Below, piece after piece: positions 6,733-8,401 of a stretch of 8,401 nt of DNA (positions are counted from its first letter, which is position 1; each line of letters begins with the position of its first letter). The stretch spans positions 1-8,401 of the forward strand of contig JACROW010000079.1 in assembly GCA_016214245.1 (NCBI GenBank). The letters run 5' to 3'. This stretch comes from Candidatus Omnitrophota bacterium. GTDB taxonomy: Bacteria; Omnitrophota; Gorgyraeia; 2-01-FULL-45-10. The position numbers and the translations under genes are program-made. The notes under the pieces were generated by a model, which ran no database searches, had not been told where the DNA came from, and worked only from the letters and a program-made list of their open reading frames with translations.

Positions 6733-7511
6733 TCCTTGCCAAGAATGAAGAGGAGAGGATAGAGGACTGTATAAAATCCGTTACAGGTTGGGCCGCCGAG
6801 ATTATCGTTGTTGATGATGATAGCAAAGACAGGACACAAAAGATAGCGCAAAATCTGGGGGCGAAGGTATTGGTGCGAAAGATGGATATAGAGGGAGCTC
6901 ACAGAAACTGGGCCTATTCCCAGGCAGCGAACGAATGGGTCTTCAGCCTCGATGCCGATGAGCGCCCGACAGAAGAACTGAAGAAAGAGATAGAGGATTC
7001 TCTCGGAGTAGATCCGGAATGCAGCGTCTTCATCATACCGCGGAAGAATTATATAGGTGACTATTGGATAAGAGGCGGAGGGTTATATCCCGCCGGCCAG
7101 ATGAAATTATTCAAAAAAGGCCTCTTCAAGTGGGAGGAGGCAGAGGTACATCCGAGATCCGTCATGCTGGGTGGCACGCGCGGCTACCTTAAGAATGACC
7201 TGATCCATTACACCTACAAAGACTGGGGAGATTTCCTGAATAAGCTAAATAGACAGACCGACCTTGAAGCAAAAAAATGGTATAAGCTGTCGTTGGAAGA
7301 GCCGAAGAAGGCAGCCTATAAGATGAATTTTATCCATGCGCTGTGGCGGGCCCTCGATAGATTCATAAGGGGTTACTTTATCAAAAAGGGTTATCGCGAC
7401 GGCTTCATCGGTTTCATGATGGCATATTTCTCATCACTGTATCAGATAGTCAGTTTCGCCAAGTATAGGGAATTCGTAGCCCGCGGCCGTATCGGGGAAG
7501 AGGAGATGTAA
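6693..7511 (+). CDS. GT2 family glycosyltransferase, WaaE/KdtX-like (set B, copy 3)
   Basis: A 272-residue protein closely related to the gene at 5201. Motifs: ISVVILAKNEEE (10-21), EIIVVDDDSKDRT (36-48), MDIEGAHRNWAY (64-75), SLDADE with the metal site at 87-89, GGGLYPAGQMKLFKKG (128-143), WEEAEVHPR (147-155), and a tail DRFIRGYFIKKGYRDG (222-237) followed by a hydrophobic stretch. It has about 10 more residues than copy 1 before that tail. The start is uncertain: GTG at 6675, ATG at 6693 and TTG at 6705 are all in frame. ATG 6693 was chosen because it has GGAG 12 bases upstream; TTG 6705 aligns exactly with the first codon of copy 1. Every option overlaps the previous gene (28-58 bases), so translational coupling is likely. 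Predicted membrane-associated inverting sugar transferase; donor unknown. Confidence 0.9.
   Translation: MGQVLGKVPISVVILAKNEEERIEDCIKSVTGWAAEIIVVDDDSKDRTQKIAQNLGAKVLVRKMDIEGAHRNWAYSQAANEWVFSLDADERPTEELKKEIEDSLGVDPECSVFIIPRKNYIGDYWIRGGGLYPAGQMKLFKKGLFKWEEAEVHPRSVMLGGTRGYLKNDLIHYTYKDWGDFLNKLNRQTDLEAKKWYKLSLEEPKKAAYKMNFIHALWRALDRFIRGYFIKKGYRDGFIGFMMAYFSSLYQIVSFAKYREFVARGRIGEEEM
7500..7505 (+). promoter_or_regulatory. Shine-Dalgarno site before the DPM-like GT2 gene
   Basis: GAGGAG within the last codons of the upstream gene lies 6 bases before the ATG at 7512. The upstream TAA directly abuts that ATG, so the site serves a coupled start. Confidence 0.6.
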
Positions 7512-8210
7512 ATGGAGAAAAGGGTATTGTCGGTTGTCATGCCGGTCTATAACGAGAAGGCAACGGTCTCCAAGATAATCGATAAGGTTTTAAAACTGGA
7601 TATGCTGAAAGAATTGATAGTTATTGATGACGGCTCAACAGATGGGACGGCTGAAATTCTAAAGAATTTGAAATACGACGACCGCGTCAGGCTATTTCAC
7701 CATAATAAAAATATGGGTAAAGGGGCGGCTCTCCGGACCGCTTTTCAGCATGTATCGGGCGATGTGGTTGCGATACAAGATGCAGATTTGGAATACGACC
7801 CGAACGAGTTTAAAGAGATGGTAAAACCTATAGAGGATGGCCTGGCAGATGTCGTATATGGATCGAGGCTTTCCGGCGGCAGGCCTCAGCGGGTGCACCT
7901 ATTCTGGCATAGGGTCGGAAACGATCTTCTTACTTTTTTGACAAACTTTCTTTACAACTCCACACTGACCGACATGGAGACCTGCTACAAGATGTTTAAA
8001 AGGGTAGTCATCGAAAATATCAGGATAAGATCTAACGGATTTTCCGTAGAGCCAGAGTTGACGGCAAAGATTCTAAAGAATAGAACTTTAAGGGTCTATG
8101 AGCTGCCGATATCATATTACGGCAGGACTTATGCAGAAGGAAAGAAGATATCGTGGAGGCACGGGCTTAGCGCACTCACAGCCCTGGTGAAATACAGGTT
8201 CGTTGATTAA
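7512..8210 (+). CDS. GT2 family glycosyltransferase, DPM1/DPG-synthase-like
   Basis: A 232-residue single-domain GT-A protein of the cd04179-like group that includes dolichyl-phosphate mannose and polyprenyl-phosphate hexose synthases. Visible: LSVVMPVYNE (6-15), ELIVIDDGSTDGT (34-46), KNMGKGAALRTAF (66-78), the metal motif in IQDADLEYDP (88-97), VVYGSRL (114-120), DMETCYKMF (154-162), GFSVEPELTAK (176-186) and YYGRTYAEGKKISW (202-215), all in the usual order. There are no transmembrane segments after the catalytic domain, unlike GtrB or ArnC, so it belongs to the short soluble form. It may load a sugar onto a polyprenyl phosphate for use by a membrane transferase, or act directly in glycan building; the sequence cannot decide. 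It starts immediately after the upstream stop behind a good ribosome site, and one base separates its stop from the next ATG. Confidence 0.93.
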   Translation: MEKRVLSVVMPVYNEKATVSKIIDKVLKLDMLKELIVIDDGSTDGTAEILKNLKYDDRVRLFHHNKNMGKGAALRTAFQHVSGDVVAIQDADLEYDPNEFKEMVKPIEDGLADVVYGSRLSGGRPQRVHLFWHRVGNDLLTFLTNFLYNSTLTDMETCYKMFKRVVIENIRIRSNGFSVEPELTAKILKNRTLRVYELPISYYGRTYAEGKKISWRHGLSALTALVKYRFVD

Positions 8211-8211
8211 T

Positions 8212-8401
8212 ATGGCCTCGCGCAACTATAGCTTCGAAAATATTGCAAAGGTCTTTTTTTTAATATGGCTTATCATCTGGGCGAATTTCATAGCGCGCGA
8301 CCTATTTAAAAAAAAGTACCTGAACGATTATAGAGTATTGATGGCGCGGAATGAAGAGGGGAAAAGGGCATATACGTACGGCGACCACTTATTTGAGTTT
8401 T
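8212..8401 (+). CDS. Membrane-anchored protein of unknown function, 3' partial
   Basis: An ATG one base after the preceding stop opens a frame that runs to the window end (63 full codons, no stop). The visible part has a short N-terminal cytoplasmic stretch, one hydrophobic helix at about residues 11-28 (VFFLIWLIIWANFIA), a positively charged flank (RDLFKKK) and a soluble start with YTYGDHLFEF at residues 54-63. The basic residues after the helix together with the few before it do not settle topology. I do not recognise the family. Its place at the end of a glycosyltransferase run suggests a membrane partner in glycan synthesis or export, perhaps a polytopic transferase or polymerase whose remaining helices lie beyond the window. 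Only a weak AGG sits 13 bases upstream, so translation may be coupled to the gene before it. Confidence 0.7.
   Translation, partial: MASRNYSFENIAKVFFLIWLIIWANFIARDLFKKKYLNDYRVLMARNEEGKRAYTYGDHLFEF

Overview
The window is one uninterrupted plus-strand cluster of glycosyltransferase genes from a Gram-negative-type envelope or exopolysaccharide locus. It has nine complete or partial genes, no gap longer than 16 bases, several overlapping start/stop pairs, and no visible promoter or terminator, so it reads as an internal slice of a long operon. Heavy use of ATA, AGA and AGG codons, moderate GC, the dense run of GT2 paralogs and the style of the GT9 and zinc-ribbon epimerase proteins suggest an uncultured bacterium, perhaps Omnitrophota or another PVC-related lineage. 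That assignment is recall-based inference, not something the sequence proves.

Layout: (1) 1-909, the C-terminal part of a GT9 (heptosyltransferase-like) protein whose true start lies upstream of the window. (2) 920-5186, three GT2 paralogs of one type (set A: N-terminal GT-A domain with an NND or NDD metal motif, plus a variable C-terminal Rossmann-like extension), with an extended-SDR sugar-nucleotide epimerase inserted between the second and third. (3) 5201-7511, three shorter GT2 enzymes of the WaaE/KdtX-like type (set B, DAD motif, membrane-associating C-terminus); the first and third are close to each other and the middle one is divergent. (4) 7512-8210, a soluble GT2 of the dolichyl-phosphate mannosyltransferase/UDP-glucose type. 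(5) 8212 to the window end, the start of a membrane-anchored protein of unknown function.

Together the genes look like the machinery for a branched surface glycan: an epimerase to supply one activated sugar, several inverting GT2 enzymes and a GT9 enzyme to add residues in turn on the cytoplasmic face of the inner membrane. Donor and acceptor sugars cannot be read from the sequence.

The most unusual point is the epimerase. It carries a four-cysteine zinc-ribbon insertion, but the segment that should follow, holding the catalytic YxxxK motif, is missing in frame. The enzyme is therefore probably catalytically dead or altered, or the DNA has a real or assembly deletion. No wholly new system is evident; the other observations concern paralog expansion, divergent active-site motifs and start-site corrections.
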